DNA from: Hedera helix
Taxonomy: Eukaryota > Streptophyta > Magnoliopsida > Apiales > Araliaceae
NCBI GenBank assembly: GCA_947179155.2
Contig: OX359278.1
Location: 23,360,744 to 23,424,743, forward strand
Direction of reading: 5' to 3'
DNA length: 64,000 nt
Positions 33,629-45,126 of the stretch are shown in pieces. Positions within the stretch are counted from its first letter, which is position 1. Every line of letters starts with the position of its first letter. The notes under the pieces are model-generated. The model worked only from the letters and a program-made list of their open reading frames with translations, was not told the DNA's origin and searched no databases. The translations under genes were made by a program, and so were the position numbers.

Positions 33629-35241
33629 TGATATGGTTAAATTATATGCTCTTTTTATTCCCTAATACTTAGTTTTTATATTTATTGTGTGCTTAAATGT
33701 TTAATTATTTAGCTTATTTTGGTTTTAATAGGTTTTATAGGATTTTAGTTAATTTATGTTAATTTAGGTAATTTTATATTTCTTTTTATTTATGTGTCTT
33801 TATTTATTTTTAGTGTTTTAGGTGTTTTATTTATTATTATGCATTTTTATTATTTTTTTATTTTTATTTATTTTTAATTAATTTATATTTATTTTTGTAG
33901 GAAAATTAAAAGCTGAGGGCATTTTTGTAAAATCTGCAAAAACCGGATGGCAAAAATGTAATTTAGCAAGGCTGAGTGGCAAAATGGTAATTAATCTGAA
34001 GTTGGCGACCGGTGGCATAATGGTAATTATCCGGAAATGCTGAGTTCCGCGCAATGCGCAGGTATAGACGTAAACAGAAGCTGAAACAACGTCGTTTGGT
34101 TGGCAGTAGAAACAGATATCCGCGCAATGCGCGCGTTAGTAAAGAAACGGATCAATACGACGTCGTATGGAATGACGAAGGACGGGCGCAATGCACGCGG
34201 CTGGACAGCTGTGCGGTGCACTGTAGCGAAGGCCTTGTTTGTTTTGTGCGTTAATTGTCCAAATCAGATTATTCGCGAATTTTTGCTACTTTTTGATTCC
34301 AAATTGGATTTTAATTTCAATTCGGGTTAGGATAATGATTATTATTATTATTATTATTTTAATTGTAAATCTTATTAAGGTTAGGAGGATTTTGGAACCT
34401 ATAAATAAGGGGCTTGATACACAATGTAAGAGACAACTCTCATTAGAATAAAAATTCTCTCTTCTATTCTTTAGTGTTCTTTACAATTATGAGTAGTTAA
34501 TTTATTTTTCTTGGTTTAAGTGATTGAAGCCATCAAGATTTATATACCGTGAGATCTAATTTATTTTAATTGTTCAATTTATATTTTGATTATTGAATAT
34601 TCTTCTATGCTTAATTTTATGATTGATTTGTTTAATTGCTAGGAGTACTACTAGTTTATTATTCATATTAATCTACTGCTATTTGTGAAGCAACTAAGTT
34701 TAATAATTGTTTTGCAGATCAAAAGATTATTTTATCTTAGAAAGAATATTCATCTAAATTAAATGCAAACAAGTGGCTTGTGTTGTTTAGTTCAACGATC
34801 TCTCTAATTCTTTATGCTGCTGTTAAATTAAATCTTTAGCAAGTGTTGGGGATTGTTTAATAGTAAGGGTATTTAGACTAAGTGGCTCTACTTATCTAAA
34901 ATTAAGGAGAGAGGAGAAAAATTATTCCACATGCGAGTAGTTCTTTCTACGGTGAATCTTCAAAATATTAATTGGTTTATTTTTGCATCAGTGATCAGTT
35001 GTAAATTCTTGATGGTGGATGTTGACTTAAACCAAGGCTTTTTATTTTTATTTATTTCTTGCATAATTATTTTAATTAGTTTTATTTAAATTATTTCTTT
35101 AATTACAAAACCCCCCAACTTTTGTTTGCGAAAACATAAAATTAAATTAATCATTCTCTGTGGGATCGACTCTTACTTGCACTACTACATTAATATTTTT
35201 TCCAAAGTAAGATTTTATTTTTGGGTGCTTGCGACATCACA
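33629..35241 (+). repeat. 3' LTR of the non-autonomous Athila element (1613 bp)
   Basis: Starts TGATATGG and ends TGCGACATCACA. Collinear with 29387-30962 except for small changes and a 26-bp insertion near 34118 carrying one more CGCGCA-A-TGCGCG palindrome. TATA box at 34400-34407. A (ATT)n run near 34342 also differs. Confidence 0.9.
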
Positions 35242-36442
35242 CCACTTCTTCAAATTCACCTATTAGATTCTACAGATCAATGTTAGCTCCCTAACTGTGA
35301 TGCCTCTAGAGGTAATCCATCAAGAGATCTATGAATTAAAGAAGTGATTTTGGTTTCTCCAAACCATGGGTGGCTAGCCCTAATTCTCTCTTTCTCTAAC
35401 ACCTTAGATGTAGAGTTTTATGAATTACTCTTTCTATTCTTGTGAAAGAGTGTGTAACTTTAATTTATGATAAGACTTGTCTAATTTATAAATATAGTCA
35501 ACCCTCCTAAACAATTTAGGATTACGATTTTAATTTAATTCCCAATTTAATTAAGAACTAAATTAATTAATTACAATTTCTAAACCATTTAGGAACTTAA
35601 TTATTTAATGATGAGACTACTTATTAATAAATTACTAAACCATTTAGTTACTTAATTAATTATTATAATTACAATTTCTAAACTATTTAGGAACTTAATT
35701 ATTTACAATAATACTACTACTACTATCAATATAATAATACTCCTCTTATTAATTTATAATTAATATTTCTAAAATACTAAACTATAAATATTAAGCTATT
35801 AAATTTATTCTATCACCATAATATAAATTAAATATACTTAATTTATTATTACGATTATGTCATCCACTTCTAAAATAAACATTTTTCTTTTGCGGTGTGA
35901 CCCTTTAGGTTCTCCATAGTAAACTGGTTGTATAATAAATAAATTAGAACAATTTTAATTCATTTATTACGAATTAACTCTTTAATTCAGAATAAATAAT
36001 TATTCTACAATAAGAGTAAGTCCCCTTAGCGATTAGTCGACATTCCAGATAATATAGATTTCAACATTTGATCGTAAAAGAACCTTTCAGCGAATAGTTA
36101 CTGTACAATTCAATCCTTCTACATACAATGCCCCAATCAAATATAAGACATGGAATTTCTGTAAAGTATTATTTATTTGATCATATGCATTTCAATTCAC
36201 AAATGCACAACTCTAGTTAATGTAAATTAGAAACTCCTTTCTAATTCCATACAACCCTGGCCAGGGATTTCTAAGTTGTCACTTATTGAATCGTATAGGA
36301 AATTATCTCCCTTTACTGGAAGTGGTAGATCCTTTATTGATCATTCACCTATCTCTATGTGTACCTTATTATACCTAAGCATATCCTTTGATATACCAAC
36401 AAGTCTTAAGGAATATGTCAAAGTATAACTTAGTACACACAA

Positions 36443-39123
36443 TGTAATGATATGGAATTTAGCAATATTATAAATATTATAATTAATTAATGAAAGTAAA
36501 TTTTTGAAGTGTGAAAAATGTTTTGGGACAAGCAAGTTACGAGGTATGTTACGCTAGAATAATTTTCAAAGCAAATGAAATTAAAATTGGATCAAATTAG
36601 ACTTCAATTGGATTAAAAAGGATTTATTAGAAAATAAAATCTCTAGATTTTGTGAGAAAAGACTATGATACCCTTGACAAGTTATGAAATGACTTTGGTA
36701 TCCTAGAAGTGTGTAATGTCCAAACTATCCTTACCTGGTAATATGAAATGACTTAAATGACCTTGACAACTTAAGGAATGACATTTGTGTCATAAGATGG
36801 TTTAATGACCATTATGTCCATATTTGGTGATATGAAATGACTTAAATACCCTTGTCAACTTAAGATATGGCTATGGTATCCTAGATTGGCTTAATGGCTA
36901 TTCTATCCTTATTTAACATTGTGAAATGTCATGAAAGTCCCTAACAATGCATGGTTTAATGTAACCCAAGTGAGTTAAGTTCTAGCAAAATATATACAAC
37001 TTGTATATGTATATATTTTGCAAATATCAAGTTAAGCTATCTTTATCTCATATTATCTCTAAGTTGCTCAAACGTGAGAGTTCCAAGAGAGAAAGAGAGA
37101 AAAGGCTAGGGTTGCTAGAAAAAATTGCTAAATTGCTAGATTACAAAGAAAGAGTGCAAGAGAAGTGAAAACAAGCCACCAAAGTGGATCATCAAGCTCT
37201 TAAGAGGTTTATTGCAAAGAGAAAGAAAGCTATAAGAAGGTATAAATGAGTTCAAGCTATATAATTTTGTGTTTATGTGATTAAATCCAAGTTTTAGTGT
37301 AGCCATGGATGCATCTTTGGGTAAATGTAAGATTTATGTGCGTTTATGTGCTATATGTGTGATTTATGAAGGAACCCTAAGCATGTATGTATTCATGCAT
37401 GTATTCAAAGCTAGAAGTCATGATTTAAGGAAGATCAAATGTTATATGTTGATGGAAGTAGTGAAAACCTAGATTAAGGTGATGATCATGTAAGAACCAT
37501 GTGTATTTCCATGCTAGAAAACATTATAAGTTCATTAATGGTTCAAAAATATGACTTGTGAAGGAAAAGTTACAATATTAGGCTATACTTTACATGTAAA
37601 CCAAATCATAATCTGTAAAGTATTTTGGGAAGTACATATAGAAGTGATATGGACTTACAAAGTGGCTATATGAACATATGTTAAGATATATGAAGTGTCG
37701 AGTTGAGAATTCAAAGAAGGGTCAAATGTTGAGTTTTGGAAATTTGGCAAAAATCCCACCAAAAGGTGATTTTTGGCCATTTCATGTAAATGAAGGTTAA
37801 ATCAAGTCAAATAGCTAAGTTTTATGAAAATACATGTGTTAGGGTCGATTTGAAAGTCATTTGGTGTTTATGGCGACAAATGTGAGTTTTAAACGTTTAA
37901 AAACGTCCGCCGACACCTAAAATGGAGTTTTTGGAAAAGTAAAGTCATTTGGAAACTTTTAAAGCTTTTGATGGCCTAAACAATTTTTATATGTGTTATA
38001 TGTGCTAAATTAAGTGTTAGAATCAAGTTTTGTAGAAATGGGCCAAAAATAGCATGTAAAGGGAAATAATAGCTTATATGTCAAAGTAAAGCATGTAAAT
38101 GCATGTAACTAATGCATGGACTGCATTATGATTGTGTAGGTCATAAACGGGATAATATATTAACCGTAAGCGTAAAAGAGGAAACTGCAAGTTTTCTGTT
38201 CGAACTCCCATTTGTAGTTCATTGAGCAGTTATATGCGTTATGCATTCATGCACATCATTTGAAGCTCGTTCTTTATGGAATTATTTTGAGTAAGGTCTA
38301 TGCCATCCTTGATTCGGCTAGACATATGTGATGATTCATGTGATTCAGATGTTTATTGTTATGTTCCCCAATCCATATTGTTATGGTGCGGAATCTACGA
38401 AATACTGTAATAGAACAACCCTTAAAAAAAGGGGTAAAGGTAAAAGAAAATATGATTATTATGGCGTGGTTGCGTCGTTGGATGTTTATGTTGTGCACAA
38501 TATAAAAGTACGCTAGGTTGATCACCTAGAGTACAGATCTGAAAGGAAATGTATGTTTATAGCTAAATTGGGCAGTATCAGTCTTCATGATTGGTATTGT
38601 TCTTAATGTGTTCTTGATCTTGTGACCGTACAGCAGGCTAGTCCATGTTTTCAAGCTAAATATGCAAAGACTCGTGTTATACTTTTCATGTTCATTTATT
38701 TAACTGTTAATGATTCAGTTTTATTGTAAATGATTCAGTTCATTGTTAATGTTTTTCATTCATAATTTTGAAATATCATACCACTATTTGGTATGTACTT
38801 GCTGAGCTATTTTATGCTCACTCTTGCTTTAACATGATATTTCAACTAAGCCCGAACAGGCCAAGGGGTCAGGAGCGGATAAAGGAAAGGGAAAGGCTAG
38901 CAAACAATAGGTGCTTAGAAGAGCTGATGTAAATGTAATATTTGTGTAATAAAATAGATTGTATATGTTTTGTAATATGTAAAGGTAAGTAAACCTGGGA
39001 TAGTTATGTAATATAATAAATTAAGTTAATTTATTTAGAAATGAATGGATGTGATGACAGGGTACAATAGTATCGTGAGCATCAAATCTGTGGTTCAAGG
39101 GACCCGAATTTGAGGGCGTCACA
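36443..39123 (+). repeat. Solo LTR of family C (2681 bp), target duplication CACAA
   Basis: Starts TGTAATGATATGG and ends GAGGGCGTCACA. CACAA precedes it (36438-36442) and follows it (39124-39128). The uninterrupted relative at 43521 confirms the empty site. The purine-rich leader ends TATAAGAAG|GTATAAATG (donor-like, 37240), TGAGC/GCTCA arms lie at 38803-38820, and the acceptor AG is mutated here (TTTCAAC). No ORF; consistent with loss of the interior by LTR-LTR recombination. Confidence 0.93.
36673..36940 (+). repeat. Three degenerate 89-bp tandem units in the U3 of LTR C
   Basis: Units begin CTTGACAAGTTATGAAATGA, CTTGACAACTTAAGGAATGA and CTTGTCAACTTAAGATATGG. Each contains a TATCCTTA/ATGTCCATA-like and ATGAAATGACTTAAAT-like segment. 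They lie upstream of the putative TATA region, where LTR enhancers often occur. Confidence 0.65.
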
Positions 39124-39619
39124 CACAAGATACTATGATGATCTCAAGTACAAGGATCACTTGTACGACTATCACATAAGGAACTCTTATTGACAGACAA
39201 GTAAAACTCCATTACGTGTTCCTTGAGCGAGTCACATTCAGTGAACTTATTCTTTAATAAGCACCTACATACTTGCTTTAATGTCTCTACACAAAATGAT
39301 TATGAGATCAATCATCCTCTTCATAAGAGCAAGCATAGTCTGTACTAATCTATCCGGATCTACTAATCCCCTTTTTAGTGATCCAACGATTAGGAACAAT
39401 TTTAGTTTTGAGCTATCTTGAATTTAGATCTCATTAGCATGATCCTCATCATGGTTCTAAAAGCATTGCTCGAAAACTATGGGTTTATCCATTTGATTAA
39501 TTCAAGTAATTAATCATGAATAAAAAAATACCTTGATTCTTTTATTAATAAATGAACAAGATTACAAAGTATATGCTTATCACATCAAATGTGATTGGCT
39601 TGAGGGCATATTACTTTCA

Positions 39620-40014
39620 ATATGTACCTTCAATGGTGGCACAATGAGTTGGAAAAGCTCCAAATATTAAAGAGTTGTTGATTTAGTGACAAATGCATAG
39701 TATGTAACTATAAATGAAGGTGCAAGGAGGTTGTTTAGATGTACAGGTTTAGAACTTGTATTGGTTCCCAACATTAAAGGATTTTAATTTGTCAAGGAAC
39801 CTAGGTCTCATCTAAAATCCAAAAATGTGTTGCAGCACTTTCATTTGATTAGAGAAATTATTGAAAGATGAGATGACACCATATAGATGGTAAACTCTCA
39901 TAACAACATTATAGATCCCTTAACTAAAGCATTGACTCGGCAATTGTAAGTCGCCACTTAGAAGAAGATGGTATAAGATACCGAAGGCGATTGACTTTAG
40001 TGCAAGTGGAAGAT
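39620..40014 (+). pseudogene. Copia RNase H 3' end, heavily decayed
   Basis: Plus-strand translation across several stops and shifts gives the familiar end of copia pol: NGGTMSWKSSK, then VTINEGA, KEPRSHLKSKNVLQHFHLIREII and GIRYR, followed by the polypurine tract. The upstream part is cut by the minus-oriented copia LTR ending at 39619. Confidence 0.8.
39999..40014 (+). promoter_or_regulatory. Polypurine tract of the decayed copia element
   Basis: AGTGCAAGTGGAAGAT lies directly before the LTR start TGAAAGTAGTATGC. The pattern GCAAGTGGGAGATT is common before copia 3' LTRs. Confidence 0.75.
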
Positions 40015-40676
40015 TGAAAGTAGTATGCACTCAAGCCAATCACATTTGATATGATAGAGCATTTACTTTGTAATCTTATTCATTTATTAATAAAACATTT
40101 AAAGACATTTATTATTCATGATTAATTAGTTGAATTAATTAAATGGATAAACTCATAGTCTTCAGCAATGCTTTTAGAATCATAATGATGACTATGCTAA
40201 TGAGATATAATTTCATGATAGCTCAAAACTAAAACTGTTCCTAATCGTTGGATCACTAAAAAAGGGGATTAGTAGATACAGATAGATTAGTACACACTAT
40301 GTTTCCTCTTACAAAGAGGATGATTGATCTCATAATCATTTGTGTAGAGACACTAAAGTAAATATGTAGGTACTTATTAGAGAATAAGTTCACTGAACTG
40401 TTGGTTTGTAAAAATCCATGAACATGCAATCAAATTACATATAAGCAGCGGAAGCATGGTAAAATCAGAATTTAAAATTTTACTATAAACAATAATTCAG
40501 GATCGACCTTTATGCATAACTATTAATTAACAAGGAGGAGATAGAGAATTATACCCTTGTAGATTCTAACTTTCAACAATACGTGTTCAACTCCGATTCC
40601 TTCGTATTCTCCTTGAATTCCACCAATTAGATTTCTTTTATCAATGTTAGCTACCCCAAATGTTTGGCCTCTAGAG

Positions 40677-41869
40677 TGAAAGTAGTATGCCCTTAAGCCA
40701 ATCACATTTGATGTGATAAGAATACTTTGTAATCTTGTTCATTTATTAATAAAAGAATCAAGACATTTCTTAATTCATGATTAATTACTTGAATTAATCA
40801 AATGGATAAACCCATAGTTTTCGAGCAATGCTTTTAGAACCATGATGAGGATCATGCTAATGAGATCTAAATTCAAGATAGCTCAAAACTAAAATTGCTC
40901 CTAATCATTGGATCACCAAAAAGGTGATTAGTAGATCTGGATAGATTGGTACATACTATGCTTACTCTTATGAAGAGGATGATTGATCTCATAATCATTT
41001 GTGCAGAGACACTAAAGCAAGTATGTAGGTGCTTATTAGAGAATAAGTTCACTAAACGTGACTCGCTCAAGGAACACCTAATGGAGTTTTACTTGTCTGT
41101 CAATAGGAGTTCCTTATGTGATAGTCGTACAAGTGATCCTTGGACTTGAGATCATCGTAGTATCATATGTGTACTAAGTTATACTTTGACATATTCCTTA
41201 AAACTTGTTGGTATATCAAAAGATATGCTTAGGTATAATAAGGTACACATGGAGATAGGTGAATGATCAACAAAGGATCTACCACTTCCAGTAAAGGGAG
41301 AGAATGTCATATACGATTCAATAAGTGACAACTCAGAAATCCCTGACCAGGGTTGAATGGAATTAGAAAGGAGTTTCTAATTTACATTAACTAGAGTTGT
41401 GTATTTGTGAATTGAAATGCATATGATCAAATTAATAAGACTTGACAGAAATTGCATGTCTTATATTTGGTTGGGACATTATATGGGAGAATGATTAAAT
41501 TGTACGGTAATTATTCCCTAAAAGGTTCTTTTACGATCAAATGTTGAAATCTATATTATCTGGAATGTCGACTAATCGCTAAGGGGACTTACCCTTATTG
41601 TGGAATAATTATTTATTCTGCATTAGAAAGTTAATTCGTAATAAATGAATTAGAATTATTCTAATTTATTTATTATACAACCGGTTTAAAATGGATAACC
41701 TAAGGGGTCACACCGCAAAAGTGTAATATTTATTTTAGAAGTGGATGGCATAATCGTAATAATAAATTAAGTATATTTAATTATAGTATGGTAATGGAAT
41801 AAATTAAATAGCTTAATATTTATAGTTTAGTATTTTAGAAATACTAATTATAAATTAATATGAGGAGTC

Positions 41870-41946
<77 letters not shown>

Positions 41947-42491
41947 TAGTTCCTAAATGGTTTAGGAATTAATTAATAAGTAGTAGTATTATTATAAATA
42001 ATTAAGTTCCTAAATAATTTAGGAGTGTTGACTATATCTATAAATAAGAGGAGTCTTATCATAGATCAAGGTTACACACTCTTTCACTAGAATAGAGAGA
42101 GTACTCCATTATTCTCTACATCTAAGGAGCTAGAGAGAGGGAGAATTAAGGCTAGCCACCCATGGTTTGGAGAAATCAAAATCCACTTCTTTAATTCATA
42201 GATCTCATGGTAGATCACCTCTAGAAGCTTCACACTTGGGGAGCTAACATTGATCCGTGGAATCTAATCGGTGAATTTAAAACGTGAAGGATTAAAGGGA
42301 GTTGAACTTGTACCCGTGGAAGCTTGGTTCTACAAAGGTATAAATTCTGTTATCCTTCCGCAATTAATAATAGTCGCATAAGAAAGATCCGGGTTATTGG
42401 TTTGTACAAAAATTTTAAAATCTAATTCTTCTTTCTTCCGCTGCGCTTATATAATTTGATTATATGTATGCTATATTTTTGCAAACCAACA
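40677..42491 (+). repeat. Solo copia LTR (1815 bp), target duplication TAGAG
   Basis: Starts TGAAAGTAGTATGC and ends TTTTTGCAAACCAACA. TAGAG flanks it at 40672-40676 and 42492-42496. It is the only uninterrupted member of this family here and serves as reference for the split copies. Contains a TATCTATAAATAAGAG promoter-like stretch near 42034 and a (TTA)n run at 41871-41946. No ORF. Confidence 0.93.
41871..41946 (+). repeat. (TTA)n microsatellite in the solo copia LTR
   Basis: About 25 perfect TTA units. The homologous position in the LTR at 58601-58721 holds a longer run, while other copies have only a few units. Confidence 0.95.
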
Positions 42492-44740
42492 TAGAGGTGA
42501 TCCATCAAGGAAGAATAAGGATTCAAGAAGTGGGTGATGGCAAACCCTAGTTTTCTCTCTCTTCTAATTTCTTAAATCTAGAGAACTTGTGAGTACTCTT
42601 CCAAAACTTATGAAAGTGTATTTGTAACCTCAATCCATAATAAGATTTCTCTTATTTATAGATTGAGTTAACCCTCCTAACACCTTTAGGAATAGGATTT
42701 TTAATTAAACTCCTAATCTAATTAGGAACTTAACTAATTTAATATAATAATTACAATTCCTAAACCATTTAGGAACATAATTATTAATTATAATAATAAT
42801 AATAAGACTCATCTTATTAATAATTAGTGCTTCTAAAATACTAAATAATAAATATTAAGTTATTTAATTTATTCTATCCACATAGTATAAATTAAATATA
42901 CTTAATTCATTATTACGACTATGTCATTTACTTCTTAAATAATTATTTTTCTTTTGCGGTGTGACCATTTAGGTTCTCCATATTAAACCGGTTATAAAAT
43001 AAATTAAATAGAACTAATCTAATCTTATTTATATAAATAAATTAAACTATTTAATTTATTTAAATAAATAATATCTATTCCATAATATGGGTAAGCCCCT
43101 TTAGCGATCAATGATTTTTCAAATAATATAAATTTCAACATCTAATCACAAAAGAACCTATTCAGCGAATAGTTACCGTATAATTCAATCATTCTACATC
43201 ACAATGTCCCAATCAAATATAAGACATGATATTACTGTCAAGTCTTATTTTATTTGATTATATGCATTTCGATTCTCAAATGAATAACTCTAATTAATGT
43301 AAATTAGAAACTACTTTCTAATTTTCATTTTACCTTGGTCAATGACTACTGAGTTGTCATTTATCGAATCACATATGACATTCTCTTCTTTTACTAGAAG
43401 TGGTAGATTATTTGTTGATCATTCACCTATTTTTATGTACAACTTATTATACCTTAATATACCATTTTATACACCCTAAAGGTTTTAGGCATTATGTTAA
43501 AATATAATTCATCATACACAAGATACTATGATGATCCCAAGTTCAATGATAACTTATATTATTATAACAAAATAAACTCCTATTGACAGGCAAGTAAAAC
43601 TCTATTAGGTGTTCCTTGAGCGAGTCACGTTCAGTGAACTTATTCTCTAATAAACACCCACATACTTGCTTTAGTGTCTCTTATACAAATCATTATGAGA
43701 GCAATCACCTGTGACGACCCCAAATCCGAATTCCATAACCTTGGGTTTGGTTCTCCACTGTACAATACTTACTAACAATTAAATACATAAATTGCATTTA
43801 AACTTCGCGGAATAATACAAAAGGTTCCTTATAAAGAGGCAATACTTCCTAAGGTCGATTAACCTTAACATAAACATTACATATCTTCAGGGAATACAAA
43901 AGATTTACAAGGAAATTACATAACAGTAATTTAAATCTAGCATGCATCTACTAATCTACGCATTTGCTTTTCCCTTGCCTTTGTCTTGTTTAGAACATTC
44001 GGGTTTAGCTGAAATTAAGTCATGATATAGCAAGAATGAGCAACTAAATAACTCAGCAAGTTTATAAACAACAACAAACGATATATCATGATGAAAAACG
44101 AAATAACATCAGGGCTTTCAACAATGAATAACAATTGTGAAATAAATCAAGAATCAATGTTTCAATATAAGAATGGATTGATTCTTTACTGCTGAGTGGT
44201 ATTTAATGACCATGAACTGCTACTAAGGTAGAACATACATGTATATATATCTAACACCTAAAAAAAGGGACACTTGAGGGGATCAGTCCTCTTATGTCCT
44301 ATGTATATGCATAACATTTAGATTTCTTGCGCAAATTCGATTTCCCAACAAATAAAAATCCTCTTTAACTAGGGTTATTCATTCTCAGTCTTACTATAAG
44401 AATCTGCACCAACAATTGGTTTGGATAAGCTTTTAAAATATTCAATTTGAAGAATTTAAACATGCATTGTCTAGCCGAAACAATTAGCTTAGACATTCTT
44501 AAACAGTTCTTGAATTAATGAACTATAACATTTGTAAAAGCACTAAGTGCGAATACAATAACAAATAATGATGTGGAATAATTTTAGATAATTAATCCAC
44601 TTTAAGCTCTGTCAAATAACTACGAGTATAGATACTTGCTCAATAATAATTGAATTAGTCAATGTAATTACAGTTGAAGAAAACTTGCAACAATAAATAC
44701 AAGTTAGGGTTAAGAAGAACTTGCCTCGTGCGTGGTCTAC

Positions 44741-45072
44741 TGTGGGGACCCGAAATTTCAAGATTTCTTTAATAAAATTAAATGAGAATTTAATTGATAA
44801 AATTATCAAGATTGTTAAATTAATTATTATTTTATGTGATTTAATGTATGTGATGAGATTTAATTGGTAAATTAAATCGGTACAAAGATGGTAATGATTT
44901 TTGAGAATTTAAAATATTGAGAAAGTAAATAAATTGTTTGGAAACAATTTATGAAAAATAGGAGAAATTTCTTGTAAAAATACAATAAATTGTACAATTA
45001 AATTGTTGTGAAAGTATAGAAATTGTTATTTAAATAGTGTTATGTGGTAAGGTGAAATATGTGATTTAGATA

Positions 45073-45126
<54 letters not shown>

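Larger units (their letters stand above)
29387..35241 (+). mobile_element. Non-autonomous Athila-like element (gag-derived ORF only)
   Basis: Two LTRs of about 1.6 kb flank a 2.7 kb interior with an Athila-type primer-binding site, one gag-like ORF with an unfamiliar C-terminus, a GCTGCTTGGGAGGCAACCC motif (32288-32306) seen near the 3' end of Athila interiors, and a polypurine tract. No protease, RT, RNase H or integrase remains. It would need enzymes in trans. The LTR pair is close, with one 26-bp difference, so the deleted form itself probably moved. Confidence 0.8.
35242..39619 (-). repeat. Copia-type LTR, minus oriented, truncated and split by a solo LTR
   Basis: Two pieces, 35242-36442 and 39124-39619, join into one LTR of the same family as 40677-42491, read on the minus strand (start TGAAAGTAATATG at 39619). 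The first ~220 bases expected at its left end are missing where the Athila element ends. The gap is the family C solo LTR with TSD CACAA. It lies in the RNase H region of the plus-strand copia element whose end is at 39620-40014. Confidence 0.82.
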
